Origin: Acanthaster planci
Taxonomy: Eukaryota > Echinodermata > Asteroidea > Valvatida > Acanthasteridae
NCBI RefSeq assembly: GCF_001949145.1
Contig: NW_019091407.1
Coordinates: forward strand, 1,103,263 to 1,167,262
Direction of reading: 5' to 3'
Length of the DNA stretch: 64,000 nucleotides
Positions 48,170 through 60,435 of the stretch are shown in pieces. The position numbers and the translations under genes were made by a program. Position 1 is the stretch's first letter, and every line of letters starts with the position of its first letter. The notes under the pieces are model-generated. The model searched no databases and had not been told where the DNA came from. It saw only the letters and a list, made by a program, of their open reading frames with translations.

Positions 48170-51100
48170 ATGGTTTCAAAGACTGTAATTGGTATCGCAG
48201 CGGGGATAGCTGGAACTTTGTTCGTCGGTTACTGTATCTACTTTGACAGAAAGAGGAGAAGTGATCCTCAGTTCAGGCAGAAATTGAAAGAGAGTGAGTC
48301 GCACATTATACATGTACTGTAGTTCGTAGGCCTACCGTATACCGGGACCGGTGCATGGTGGCTGTAGGGTGTCAGGTCAACTCGACCGTTTGCCAACTCG
48401 ACTCGAGTCAACTCGATTCTCGACCAACTCGACCGTCGACCAAGTCGACCGTTGTTCCTTCAACTGTAAAGGTTAACTCGAAACTTGACTCTTGACCAAA
48501 TTGACTCTCGACCAACTCGACCATGCGAACGATGCAACGGGGACAGGGCATAGAAGGAACGCATTTTTCCTAGTTGTGGATTGCGCGTGTAATTCGTTTT
48601 ACTGCACGTGATGTGATATAGCATGGGTACAGTGTGGTGACAGATTTCGGGGGTCGTGCGTGCGTCCTTCTCAAATTGGGAAAATTATTTTGAAGTATCT
48701 CATTGGCACAAGTTCAATTATTGATTGCATTTCAGTTGATTTCGTTGGTTCATTGAGCTGAAAGTAGCATCCATCATTTTCGCGATCCAGAACTGATCTG
48801 ATCTTCAATTTTCCCCTTTTAATATCTATTTTTCAAGGAAAGGGTTTGTCTAATAAACCCATGTATCAATCATGCAGTCGAGTTTGCAAACGGTCGTGTT
48901 GGTAAATGGTCAAATTGACTCGACTTTGAAGTCGAGTTAGTCAACGGACGAGTTTGTTCAATGGTCGAGTTGGTTGACAGTTGAGTTGGTCAGGAGTCGA
49001 GTTTGCAAACAGTCGAGTTGACCTAGAACCAGGGCCTAGTAGCAGTAGTACTAGACCTAGTGGGTTTTGGAATCGGATTGTTGTGGTGAAATTATTCACT
49101 GGTGTGAGAAAGCTGTTAGTGTAACATCAAATGTTTCCCTGATTAATCCATCGGGCCTACCTCTTAAAAAGAGGGATAACAAAGTTTCAGAGCATAAGAC
49201 AGAGTATTTTTGAATAAAAAAATGAGATTTTTGCTCACCAATTTCTTGCTTCCACCCCATTGACTGCCATTCAGTTTATCATTTGTTGAGCCCATCAATG
49301 ACCACGCTACCCCTGTGGGGTCCAACGTCCGCCCCTCTACCATGAACACCATAGAAAATGAGCCTTTTTCACCATATGCTCTGCATGACGTTTAACAGGG
49401 CACGAACAAGGATTTTATTCTAGTTGTGTACCCATAGAAATGCTGCTCCATTTCCCCCAAGAGTTCTTTGTAACTCAAGTCTTCCCCAAATCAACTCGTC
49501 CCCTAGTCAAGTTGTCCCCCGTGTAAAGAACTACATCGTAATCTTACTTGCGGCAATTTATTTTTGGGGGATATTTTCTTTCTTTTAAGTTTTTACAAAG
49601 GCAACTTATTTTTGGGGGGGATAATTTATTGTATTTTTTACTTATATTTTTACTGCAGTAATTTATTCGGGGTTATTAAATTTTTTTTGTACTTTTCAAT
49701 TTTTTTCTGGGGTAAATTTATTTGTTTCTTTTTCTTTTATTTGGATTTTTTTCTATTTATTTTATTCAAGTTATTATTTTTATTTCATTTAATTAATAAT
49801 CATTTACATGTATCAGACAGGACTGAATTATCTCTTTTGAAAGTACATGTATGTTGGCTCTGTTTGACGGTTTGATGATTCAGGCCCGGTTTGCCTAGAG
49901 CAATGGTCCAGTGAGATGCTTGCATTTGGCAAGGAGACCAGATGTCCTCAGCTCACCCGCTTGGTAGTGCTCCCACAGCAGAAACAGCAGCCCCTGCATT
50001 CTTCGAACATTCTTCTGATGATGACGGCGAAGCTTAGACTCCTTGACCAGGTGTATCTGCATCGTCACCAGAGAAGCTTCTTGATGGAGGAGCTTGATGG
50101 TAGTGTACAGGTGTATCTTGCTCCTTCCTGCCCAGCCATTAAGACAGCAGTGCTAGCCCTCTACATCATTATTTGTCCTGATGCGCCGCATAGAGACGAA
50201 CAATTTGGCCGTGTTCCAGGTGGGATGCTTCAGCCATGTTGCGGAGATGTAGTCACACAGCTGATGCAGTGGTGCCAAGGTAGCTCTCAGCTACAGGTGG
50301 TAGCAGGTGGAAGGCCTCGGGGATGTGTTCTGCGGGTAGAAACATCAGAGACATCAACTTCCTGATGAAGTCGTTCACAGATGCATCTTTGGTGTAAGCT
50401 GCCTGCAGGCCCAGCTCTTGACACTTCCGCCAGACAGCCTGGGTCCAATGCTAGAGACAGCCGTGAATGTGCACGTCACCAAAGACGGATCTCACTGCCT
50501 CCCAGATTTGAAGTCCACGGCCACTTCACGGAGACTGCTTGCGTGCAAAGGAAGCTGTTGCTGTAGCGCCCGTAGCACCTGCAATGGATAGAAAGTTAAA
50601 GAAAAATATAAGAGAAAAGAACTTGTTAAATTATTTCTTCAATTACATGTATAACAAGGAAATAAATGAACAGAAAAATTGACTCAACAATCATTACCAT
50701 TATTATTCTTTAAGATAATTAAAGAAAACGAAAAGAGAAAAGAAGTAACTTGTTAACTTATTTCTCCACCAATGAAAAGAGTAATTGGCTCAATAATATT
50801 ACCATTATTCCCCTTTTATAAGAAAACTAAATAATAGTACTATATAATAATAACAACAATAACACCAAAACTGAAAAATGGCCTACCTTTTTGTAGTCTT
50901 TTTTGGTCCGTCTTAACATCATAACAAATGCCAGAGGCACCTGCTTGATGTCACCCGCATCTCCCTTGATGAATGCATGGATGGAAAACAGCTGGCTGAA
51001 GGAACGCCGCACTAGCTTGAAGGTTCCATCCATGTACCAGGTCTTGGCACCATCGAGGACAGCAGCTTGCTCGTCGGTGAAGAACATAAGGTGTCTTGCC

Positions 51101-54100
51101 TCGCTGACCAGGATGTCCTTTCGGAGGAAGTTGCTTGGAATGTGGCTGTCCACGATGTTGAAGGAAAGATACTTCAGCTCTGGGGGCCGCTGACCTTGAC
51201 GGGTCGGGTTTGTGGTGTGTTTCAGCAGCAACAGGTCGGGACAGCTGGAAGAAAACCCAGTGCCCTTTTCCACCAGAACTTCTTCTACAACCATACTGGC
51301 GGAGCAGGAAAGGTCGAACTGGGCCACCTCTTTCACCTTGGCAACAACTTCCACCGCTGTGCCTTTACCTGGCCATGCTGGGTGTACACGTATGTGGTGG
51401 GAGTGAACACCGAAGTCGAACCGCCTCCCTCACTGTAAAACTGTGACAGGGTATCGGTAGGACTTGCTCTCAATGCTGCACAGCCAGGTTATGCTGGTGG
51501 GGCTTGTCTTCTTCCAGGCGTAAGTGTAGCCGTGGTTGTCAACAAGCAGTGCCTTCCCTCGTTAAGACCCACCCTCCACCACTGGGAAGTCGGTGGTGTC
51601 TTCACCGAGTGGGACATCAGCGGGGAGGGTTGCGTCAGGAAGGGGTGTCTCCTCAGGTGGAGATGGGATGTCAAATGGTGTAGTGATGTGGAAGTGTCTT
51701 CGCTGCCGCCCTCCCTAGGTTCCTCTGGAATGAGAGAGGAAGCCGAAGCTGGACAGGAGGCACACTCGTTGCACACCCACACCTCGAGGAGCAAAGGATC
51801 CTGCGTGATCCGCCGGTACTCTTCGGAAGAAAACCCGGTGTCACACGCCCGATGCTGCCAGTGCTCACACTGGTCACACTGGAAGGCGTGCAGTAACAAC
51901 ACTGGAACATACGACTCAGGAAGCCATCGCTCTTTGGATGCAGATAGGTTTTGGAATCTTGACTTGACTGGACTTGACTTGATAGCTTGGATCTTCAAGG
52001 CTTGGCTTGATTTCCATGTTTAGCACCATTGGATTAACTGTAATCACGCTTTATAGACTTTGACAGGATTCTGGGTGGATTACAGCCAACCAATGAAATT
52101 ACAGACGAATTGAGGGTGAAAATGAGCCTAGAGAAATTTCCATGACAAGTATAGAGCGTCCCAATACAGAGCTTCCCCAGCTCAGTTGTCGGCTTGTGCG
52201 CCACATCTAAAGCTGCCGTGAAACACTGCCTTCGTAGGTGAAACGTCAAAAGGGTGGCCGTGTGCATTGAGCCTTGCCGCTCGGTCAAAGGTTGTGGCTG
52301 AATTTGGAGCCCTCATAAACACCACTGATGCGGAACCCCAATTATGCCCTAATTGATCTATAAGCAACAATTACAAGTAACTTCCTTTTCCAAGAGCTTT
52401 ATTTCAAAATACAACTTTAATACAATCTTTACAAAACTTCCTTCACTATACACTCTAAAACAACCCAGTCAAAATGTTAACAGATTTCCTAGTAATTCGA
52501 AATATCAAAATATATCCAAGAATTCCAGCCTCACTTGGCCACGAAGGCCACCTGCCAAACCGCAAATTCGTGCTCTGCATGCTTTGAATTACACAGCGAA
52601 AAGGCTGATTGTTTGGTGGCATTTTCGGTGGCTCTACTCATGCTTCCACATTCCCGTTGCCTCTTTTCAAAGTGGGGACTATTGTGAAGCTGGTGATTAT
52701 GATGCAAATTTGGTCTTTTCATTTCTGGGCTACACACAAAGGCCAATCACCATATATATAAGAGCCATGGTCTGCCTTCTTTCACCGTGTTTGCTCAAGT
52801 GTGGGCCGAGAATAAAGCTGAAAAGCGGGCTAAGGATCTCAATTTTTACGGCGGCTCTAGCCCCTTCCCAGCGCGAAGGGGTTAAAGGAACCTGCACTCT
52901 ACAGTGATGGAAAATGTACACGTTGTCTGTCTTTTCCATCAGTGGTAATTTTTGTTTCCCACTTGTTTATCCAGGAAGAGAGAAACAGAAGAGTAAACAG
53001 AAACAGAAAGATGGCTCTTCCTCCACCATGAACATGCAGGTAAACACAAAAGCCTTCTGTACTTCATTATCATCCGTGTGTCATCTGTTCATTGTGGCAA
53101 AGGCTTAACAAATATCTGGGTTACAGTTCGATCCAGCCGAATCACAGTAGTGCCCCACCAAGAGTTTGCAACGTGTTGGCCAATCACAACACGCGAAATC
53201 TGTTGACCCCTCCCAAATGCGCATTGGGTCGACAGATTTCGTGCATTAAGATTGGCCAATGCGTTGCAAACTCTTGGAGTCACACTATTGTGAATGGCCC
53301 GTATTGGAAGCGCAGTACAGTATCACTATGCTGAACAATTTGGTGTATGAAACGTTCCCCGCAGCTCCCAAATTTCTTGGACATTTTGACCAAACATTGA
53401 AAATTTGCCTTAACCCTAAGAGAGCTTGGGGGGGTTGGGGGGGTTGGACAGGGCCAAATCCACCCCCCCTACATTTTTCCAATGTCTCCAATATTTTCTG
53501 AAATGTTTCAAAGTACATGTAACTCTTTGCTGTCATTTTGACACCAATGTTGTCAGGATTAACCATACCATTCTTGTGCTGTGCCAATTGTTCTAAGACA
53601 GGTCAGCCAAAAAGGTATACATGTACCTTTCCCCACTGTGGTGCTTAGTACACACACGCATGTAGCCTTGAACTTCAAATGATCATAACAACAGAACCAT
53701 TTGATTGACTTCAAACTTCTCATCTTCATGTCAAGTATCGAGTGTTACAGCCAAGTTCTTTGGAGAGGGGGAGTGGAATCCATCCCCAACCTGCTGTGAG
53801 ATTAACCAAAATAACTTGGCTCTTTTATGGTTTTATTGAAGAAATTTATCTCAAACCTGAAGATAGTGACTCACAAGAAAAGGAAAATCTTACAAAGGAA
53901 AAACATTTTGCGCGGACCCTCTTGTGCTCATTATAGCAGCAAATACATGTACACTGTACATTGCATTATAATATAAGGCATTATAATATAAGTCTTACTT
54001 TTGGTAAGAGATCAATCCATTCTGTCTGTTCAAAATTAAAGAAGTACGGTACCTGTATGTGTATGTGAATCAGTAACAAGAAAAGTTCTAGTTTAGAACA

Positions 54101-56592
54101 ACAAAGATGATTCACACAATTGGACTGCAGTACATTGTATTTTTGGTGTTCCTACTCAGGTGCCAGCCGTATTCCTGACATTTTTATTGCATGCAATATT
54201 GAACAAAAACATATGTGAGACCGCACAGACTCAATGGCTTAAACATTTTCATTGCTGTTGTAATGTATACTGCATCTGTGTTTCCTAAACAGCTACCGAA
54301 TATGGCAGACCCTCAGCAGGTTCAGCAGTACTTCTTGACACAAGTCCAGCGTGGAGAAGAGCTCCTGGCACAAGGTGAGTGGAATGCTTTTCCATATGCC
54401 CTCTTAAATGTAAATAAGCTTTGAAAAAATCTGAAAGATACTTCCAATTTCCACCTGAAAATCTGGTCATTTAAATATGGATTGTGAAATACACAGCACT
54501 ACTAAAAAAAAGAAGAAAATTGCGTTTAAGACGTGATGTTACCTATTGTTTTTTCACTTTGTCTAAGTTTAATGGTTACTTACAAAGAAACTCAACAAGT
54601 GACTATTGAAGAGTCTTTGATGTCAGTCACAGGTCATGTACTAATGGACATGTCAGTTATTATGATTGAGATGTCATTATCAGTCTTCTAGAAACTAATT
54701 GGCAGCCCACGCGCCTTTCTAGCGTTTCACTTTTATGGAGGTCATAAGCAACACATGGCATTTTGCATCCAGATTGGATAAATGGATTACACATATCCAA
54801 GGTCCACTTTCTTGAGCAGATATTCACATAAGCAGCTGTTGCTGATCCATAATTCTTTATACTTTGGGAAAATGGATTTATGGACCTTCAAGTCCAAAAC
54901 TTTCTGAACAATCAGAATTTCCAGTGCGGCAACGGCGGTGTATACTGGTAGCACCCGGCTGGTATCACCATGCAGTCATATGATGAACACAGGATAACGC
55001 CTGCTTCCAAAAGTGGTCAATATACACTAGTAAAGGCTAACCGTGGATCCAACATATGTGCAGCCTATGCAGTGTGTGTGACGTATCATTGTGTCAAAAC
55101 TGCTTTTAGCAGTTTGTAGTTGTGACATTACCAGTAATGTACATGTAGGGGTAATATTTATTTGACAGGTGACCTGGATAATGGCACTGAGTGTCTGTGC
55201 CATGCTGTATCGGTCTGTGGCCAGCCTGCCCATCTGCTGGAGGTGTTGCAGAGGACGCTCCCCCTACCGGTCTACAACCTGCTTGTAGAGAAGCTACCAG
55301 CCGTCAATGATGTACGTAGAGACCAGTCCTTTTAATACCAGTGGAAGAGATGGTTCTTGACCGCTCAGAAATGATTTGTCATTTTTAATAGAGCAAATTG
55401 TAGATTTGAAGAAGGTGGGGAAGGAAAACCCAAAGAGTTGCAATGAAGCACAAACCTTCATAAAGGAAGGGCTGGAATTCTCTGCAGATTAATAAGGGAA
55501 TAAACATGTGCTTGACCGGTCTTAAACATGCATTTCAGACTAGCTAAGGAGAATGGACATAACTAATGCCCAAGCTGCTGGTGAGGGCTTTATCAGCATT
55601 CGGTCTCCTGAACCAGCCTTAAATGTTAGTTTAAGACCGGCCAAGCACATATTTATTCCCATTCATAAATACCTTTTGAGTCAGAAAGTCAAAAAAAGTC
55701 AATATGATTGATTTCCAATTATTTTGTTGCAGAATTTGACTTTCATTCTCCTGAGCAACCCCATCCAGTTTATTTTATAGTTGTCCTAAAGAATCTCCTT
55801 ATATGGACTTGGCATGTGCTTAGCGAGCCACGTGCACACAGACTCTTGACCAATCAGAATTGATTAAACTGTCTTGTATCCAGGGGCCAGTGTGTGATTT
55901 ATGCAGCAGGCATTATCACTTCTCAGTAGGCATGATCAGATGTTAATACACAGTCAAGTTGCACATTTTGTATAGGGAGATTGAGGTATTTACGAATGGT
56001 GTTCAATTGTTAAGTGTCTGCAAATTATGGAGAAAATATTGTATGTTTGTTTCATCTTCTGATGATGACATAATCACATGTGTGCATAAATGTAAAACAA
56101 GTGGATGAAGACCTCTTTACACCATTATAACGATTAATATCGTATGTAAGGCTAAACTTCGGATCTGAGATTATTGTTGAAATAAAAAACCATTGGTCGT
56201 GATCATTCATCGCCCGTTGCTCCCCAGTATTCACAAGTTAAGTGAGTGGGTTTCTAGAGTTGTTTTCACTTTACACCCAAAAAAGGGTAGTGTGGCCCCG
56301 TGGTAATGGTTTTTGACTCTTGATCAGAAGATGAGGGGATGGAATCCAGGGGGCTGTGTATTTTTTGTGTCCCTTGGGAAGCCACTGTTCCCCTCATTGC
56401 CTCTTCCCTCCCAGATTTTATAAATGCATAGGATTAATGGATCGTACGATTCCTGTCCCAGTCATCTAGATCGTGAGTTTTTACTTTTTTGTCTCTTTTT
56501 CCTTCCAGAAAGTATCAACGGCAATAGCGGCAGCAGCAGCATCAGGTATGGGCGGGGCATCAAGCGCCCTTGTGGAGGAGGAACTTGAGTAG
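48170..56592 (+). CDS. TOMM20: Mitochondrial import receptor subunit TOM20
   Basis: Five exons encode 165 aa: 48170-48293, 52975-53039, 54293-54374, 55169-55311 and 56509-56592. I chose ATG 48170 because it aligns with the vertebrate start and has A at -3 and G at +4; an in-frame ATG at 48152 would add six residues. The N-terminal anchor (VIGIAAGIAGTLFVGYCIYF) is followed by DRKRRSDP, almost identical to vertebrate TOM20, then a Lys/Gln-rich linker. The receptor domain carries GEELLAQG in exon 3 and VCGQPAHLLEVLQRTLPLPV with the LL-x-KLP block in exon 4, matching the TPR-like presequence-binding groove. The end is acidic (EEELE). The protein sits in the outer membrane and recognises presequences for the TOM complex. 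An alanine-rich stretch (AIAAAAASGMGG) replaces part of the vertebrate tail. Intron 1 (4.7 kb) contains transposons; the 3' UTR contains a minisatellite. Confidence 0.95.
48374..49024. mobile_element. Foldback element in TOMM20 intron 1
   Basis: The left part (48374-48530) is a string of CAACTCGAC units and the right part (about 48875-49024) a string of the complementary GTCGAGTTG units. The ends GGTCAACTCGACC and GTCGAGTTGACCT mirror one another. About 340 bases without coding capacity lie between. It begins only about 80 bases past the exon-1 donor. The end unit resembles that of the element at 8930-9983. Confidence 0.6.
49475..49520. repeat. Isolated CAACTCGTCCCC-type units
   Basis: A short run (CAACTCGTCCCCTAGTCAAG followed by TTGTCCCCC) resembles a single foldback arm without a partner nearby. 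The next 300 bases are a degenerate T/G-rich repeat of the type AATTTATTTTTGGGGG. Confidence 0.4.
49916..51998 (-). mobile_element. Decayed MULE-type DNA transposon
   Basis: Read on the minus strand, the order is a PHD-like zinc-finger fragment (CDQCEHWQHRACDTGF...WVCNEC), a low-complexity acidic/proline part, a FLYWCH-like stretch (GYTYAWKK...WLCSIESK), then a transposase core. This order is known for invertebrate MULE-related elements. No clean terminal inverted repeats were seen, so the true ends are uncertain. It lies antisense in TOMM20 intron 1. Confidence 0.65.
49960..51998 (-). pseudogene. MULE transposase pseudogene with PHD and FLYWCH fingers
   Basis: The core frame at 51354-50887 contains WYMDGTFKLVRRSFSQLFSI and QVPLAFVMM, typical of the MULE transposase catalytic domain. 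It ends KKDYKK at a GTAGGC donor. The following exon starts at 50578 with VLRALQQQLP, so a spliced gene is implied. After VAVDF the frame is broken by a shift. A little further on, a stop interrupts the segment that normally carries C-x-x-H-x-x-Q; downstream sequence again reads like the family (KLMSLMFLPAEHIPEAFHLL). The FLYWCH part lies in a different frame from the PHD part. The copy is therefore inactive. The plus-strand open frames here are shadows. Confidence 0.65.
53142..53292. repeat. 150-bp imperfect palindrome
   Basis: The arms CCAAGAGTTTGCAACG...ATTTCGTGCATTAAG pair over about 57 bases with scattered mismatches around a short centre at 53215-53222. Flanking CACAGTAGTG and CACTATTGTG extend the pairing. 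It lies in TOMM20 intron 2. It could be a tiny MITE or, if transcribed, a long hairpin RNA. Confidence 0.7.
56282..56450 (+). mobile_element. Probable tRNA-derived SINE
   Basis: Starts with a tRNA-like part (GTGGCCCCGTGGTAATGGTT near an A box, GGATGGAATCCAGG near a B box), then CCCTTGGGAAGCCACTG and CATTGCCTCTTCCCTCCCAG. That tail resembles a widespread invertebrate SINE 3' block. It ends just upstream of TOMM20 exon 5. Confidence 0.45.
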
Positions 56593-56682
56593 TGCAACAT
56601 TGGCCATTACCAGACTCGGAATGCTGAGACTGTTTATGAACTCGGCCTGTTTATGGCTAGAAAACACTCTCTTTCCCCCAAG

Positions 56683-57060
56683 AACAGCCAGGGAATGCCG
56701 GGTGTTCCTAGACTGTTTCCGATAGGAACAGCCAGGGAATGCCAGGTGTTCCTACACTGTTTCCATTAGGAACAGCCGAGGAATGCCAGGTGTTTGGGCA
56801 CTGTTCCCATTAGGAACAGCCTGGGAATGCCAGTTGTTCCTACACTGTTTCCATTAGGAACAGCCAAGGAATGCCAGGTGTGCCTGGACTGTTTCCACTA
56901 GGAACAGCCATGGATGCCAGGTGTTCCTGCACTGTTCCCATTAGGAACAGCCAAGGATCCCGGATGTTCATTTATTGTTTCCATTTTGAACATGCAGGGA
57001 ATGTCTAGATCTTTCTGTCTCTGTCCCGGTTAGAACAGCCGTAGAATATGAGGTGGTCCT
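56683..57060 (+). repeat. 44-bp minisatellite in the TOMM20 3' UTR
   Basis: Eight to nine tandem copies of a 44-bp unit beginning AACAGCCAGGGAATGCCAGG and ending TTTCCATTAGG. Copies start at 56683, 56727 and every 44 bases after, with more mismatches towards the right end. It starts 90 bases past the TOMM20 stop and before AATAAA at 57454, so it is expected to be in the mature mRNA. Confidence 0.9.
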
Positions 57061-57453
57061 ACTTTGTATAAGTATCTCTCTTGGAACGTTGGTGTTTGTA
57101 CTCCCATGACATCATGCATACCATATGCCATACCTAGGAGTTCTATCCCAGTTATGTAGTGTAGTTGTAGTCACTGTCATTATGAGCCAACAAAAAAAAA
57201 CATGAATGCTAACTATGTACAGTTCCCGAATAATCACACACACAAAAATGGTTGGCTTATTTCTGTATCCGCTTTGAATCGTCAAATTCTCATGGTGAAC
57301 AAATCCCTTGCCATGAAAAGGACTTTCTGATCTCAAGTAGCATTTCACTGTTCTTGCTGAAATCAACAGTGTGGGCATTTGAAATACAGCAAACTGTGAA
57401 TTCCTTTTGTTTGGAGATTTAAATCAGTAAGATTGCAACATGGAGCATGCACG

Positions 57454-57459
57454 AATAAA
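57454..57459 (+). promoter_or_regulatory. Polyadenylation signal AATAAA, TOMM20
   Basis: A canonical hexamer about 860 bases past the TOMM20 stop, beyond the minisatellite. Confidence 0.4.
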
Positions 57460-59368
57460 CCATGTGTATACATATGAATGAACGTTTTAAGTGCATGTAA
57501 TGTACTCTGCATTGTGAGGATATGACACACAAGTGGTGTGGGTGTTTCTATTCTAGCAATAATATAAATTATCAGATGTGAAGTCGTATGACTTCTTTGT
57601 CCACGTAACAGTGTTGACCCATCTTAAGCCTTTTTGCATGCTTGCGTTTTTGTATTCAAACTGCACTGCAAGTTCATTTTACAAGGACCAACTTGTGATG
57701 GCCACTTTGTAGAAATATTAAACAAGTGTTGTAGTTAAGACCATCACAAGACCAGACAAGAGACAAGATGCAAGACCATTCATAAGAAGAGCTTCAAACT
57801 TAGTCATAGGTGACAGGGTGACCATTGACAAAGGAATTCTTTGGTTGCAGCTCATTTGATTAACCCCCGACACGTATTCAGACTGGAGGTCATGTGAAGG
57901 TCTCAAGAGGTCTCAGCTACAACACTTATATTGAACTTCATCAAAGACCACCGATCCTTAAGGGGTGATACACAAAGTAACAAACACATCAGCTTTGTAT
58001 ATGCAAAAAAACATTGTAAGAGGACTGCCCCTTCAGGCCTTCCAATTCCTCATAAGTAAACCTTTTAGAAAGATAGTTATTTTAAGTCCCATATTTCCAT
58101 GTGCTTGTTCCTTAACATTGAAGGTCAGCCTTCCCCACATACCTTGTCACACAGATTATAAACGTTTACTGTCTAGTGGAGTAGATGAACATGAAGAACC
58201 TGTCTTGTCTGTGAGTTGTTTTTTCATCCTTTTGGTCTGGTAGTACAGCTTAGCTCAGCAGCCTTCTTTTGAGGTTATTGCCTAACCTGAAAGAGTGTGG
58301 CTGTTGTTGGGTTTTAATCATAGGTAACCATTCTGGTCAGATGAAGCAAAACACAAAAAGTAAAGTTTGCGTGAGGTTTCACCAGAGAAACTCAGAATAC
58401 TCATCATAAATTGATGTTTGCCATCAACATGAAATTAATCTTATGTACCACATTTCCAACAGAAGTGTTTCATTTATATTTTAAGTTGAACTTGCAAAAT
58501 GGGCAGCAACTTTAACATTGAAGGAGCAATGGTGGCAGTTGATTTACTGTCAAATACACAGAGAGAGATAGTCAACTTGCATTTCAACCCTTGCAGATTT
58601 TTTTTCAAAGGCAATAACAAAAAATGTAAGCTGTCTAGGATAAAAGCCACTCTATCAGGTCCAAGAAACAGGTTTCAGATGTTGACCCATGGCAGTAAAG
58701 GTTGTGTATGAAAGGACGTCATGAATACCATGGACTACACCTGTCCAAACGCCTAAGCATTTTAACCATGCAGTAAATGCTAAATGTAATTTGTAATTCA
58801 TGTACTGTGCCATTATATTGTAACCAATACTGGTAAACATTTTTGTCGATAATTTTGTCAAATACATGTACATGTATATATCTTTACTGAAAGTTATCCA
58901 CATACATGTTTGTTACTGTAAACTCCAAATTCAAAATAGTTTTGAAACGGGCGTAAATAAAACTGATACATGTAAACAATTGCTGTGTGGATATTGACAA
59001 ACTTTGTTTTCAAACTTGAATGTCACCTATTAATTGAGGCAAAAATTGGTATTTTCTAGGTTATGAAATACAAATACTCCGTTGGAACTTTTTTTGATGA
59101 ATAAGTGGAAGACGAGACCCTATCCGACTACTCGCCTCTAAAAATAAAGCATACTGTTAAAGCACCCTAGTAATGTACACTGCCACTGTATAAGTCTAAG
59201 TACTGAAAAATATAATGGGCACCCTGAACAAGGCCACAGCTGTAGTATCATGTGGGGGTAGGGGGCACGAAAGCAGGAAAAGGGGTGCTTTCGGTCGAGT
59301 TGGTTTGCGTATTGTAAGGAAAAGGATTATTAGGGATGTCTGTAGTTATAATCTTACATTTTTTTCAG
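57460..59368. other. Intergenic, no gene seen
   Basis: AT-rich sequence with short frames only. A possible exon follows at 59369-59469: it has a TTTTTTCAG acceptor and reads SFLCEEIDSGKLLNLLSKLV and on to TGA. It may belong to the unrecognised gene whose last exons are at 60750-61451, but I could not link it by phase. Confidence 0.35.
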
Positions 59369-59573
59369 TCAGTTTCCTGTGTGAAGAGATCGATTCAGGA
59401 AAGTTACTTAATTTACTGTCCAAACTCGTAGCCTTGGAAAATGCTTACTTTAACGCGTTATCGAATTGAGTCTCACTTCGCCTGCCACCCATTTCGCAAA
59501 AATGATGACAAACCACTTCCAGTTCCAAATTTGGCATTTTGGTGTAAAGAATTCATTCATCAACAGTGGCACT

Positions 59574-59746
59574 GGCGGCGGAAGCGGGGGGGGCAGTGCT
59601 CCTCACGTTTTCAACTGGGGGTTGCCCCCCCCCCAACATTTTGCAAGTCCTATAGTTGTGGGTGAAGCTCGATGGATCGAGCTTTTAATGGCTGGTGCCT
59701 GATGGTCTAACAACTGCCCCCCCCTTTCGAAAATCGTTCCGCCGCC
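59574..59746. mobile_element. Small GGCGGCGGAA-bounded element
   Basis: Bounded by GGCGGCGGAAGCGGGGGGGG and the inverted end CCCCCCC...CGTTCCGCCGCC, with G- and C-runs next to each end. A related sequence (CCGGCGGAGGAACGGG...GCCCCCC) lies at about 26482-26600. No coding capacity. Confidence 0.45.
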
Positions 59747-60435
59747 GATGAACGGTGGTGATAGTCGGATTCGGGCATCTTGAAGAAGATCCACATCAAA
59801 TTGGGGTGCTCTTTAAAAAAACACTGAAGTACAAATAGTCCTTCATTAAATCAGCCTGGTTATCTGCCCTCAAAGTAATGTTTCGTTTGCTCTATGGGAC
59901 TTTTTCACAGTTACTTGTGTAATATTTTGAGCAAAGTTATCAGCTGCCTCCCAAAGGAACATTATTCTGCCACTTAGAAACGAAAAATATATTAACGTAT
60001 TTATAAATTTGGCCCTCTCTGTGGAATCAGCATCTTCCTGTCCTTTTTTTAAACATTATTGTTTTACGCCTCGAAACCGCAGTGGCATACCAAACAACGA
60101 GCGTTCCGTGTCGTTTATTTCAAGTATTCAAGAAAGCAATTTGGATTGTTGATATTTGGTACCATAGAAACCATGCCCACTTTAAGGGAAGAACTGTACA
60201 AAACTGACTATTTTGGGCTTAGGTGCTATGGCAACATGTAATCCAATGGCCGCTTCTGCAGCCTTAAAATAAACAAATGTACGCTTCAAAACCCCCAAAA
60301 ATGTTTTGCTTTCCATCATCTTAAAAATATCACGAGGATCGTTGTTCGAAAGATATGGAGACGTTACCCGCCAAACAGCTAGCGATATCCGATACAGGGA
60401 GGGAACAAATATGTACTCTGGTCCTGACTTCCCAC

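Noticed and set aside
49564-49875. 103-codon Phe/Leu-rich plus-strand frame
   Set aside because: Translation of a T/G-rich degenerate repeat; not protein-like.
51532-52023. 163-codon plus-strand frame over the transposon
   Set aside because: Shadow of the minus-strand PHD/FLYWCH transposon sequence; the family motifs are only on the minus strand.
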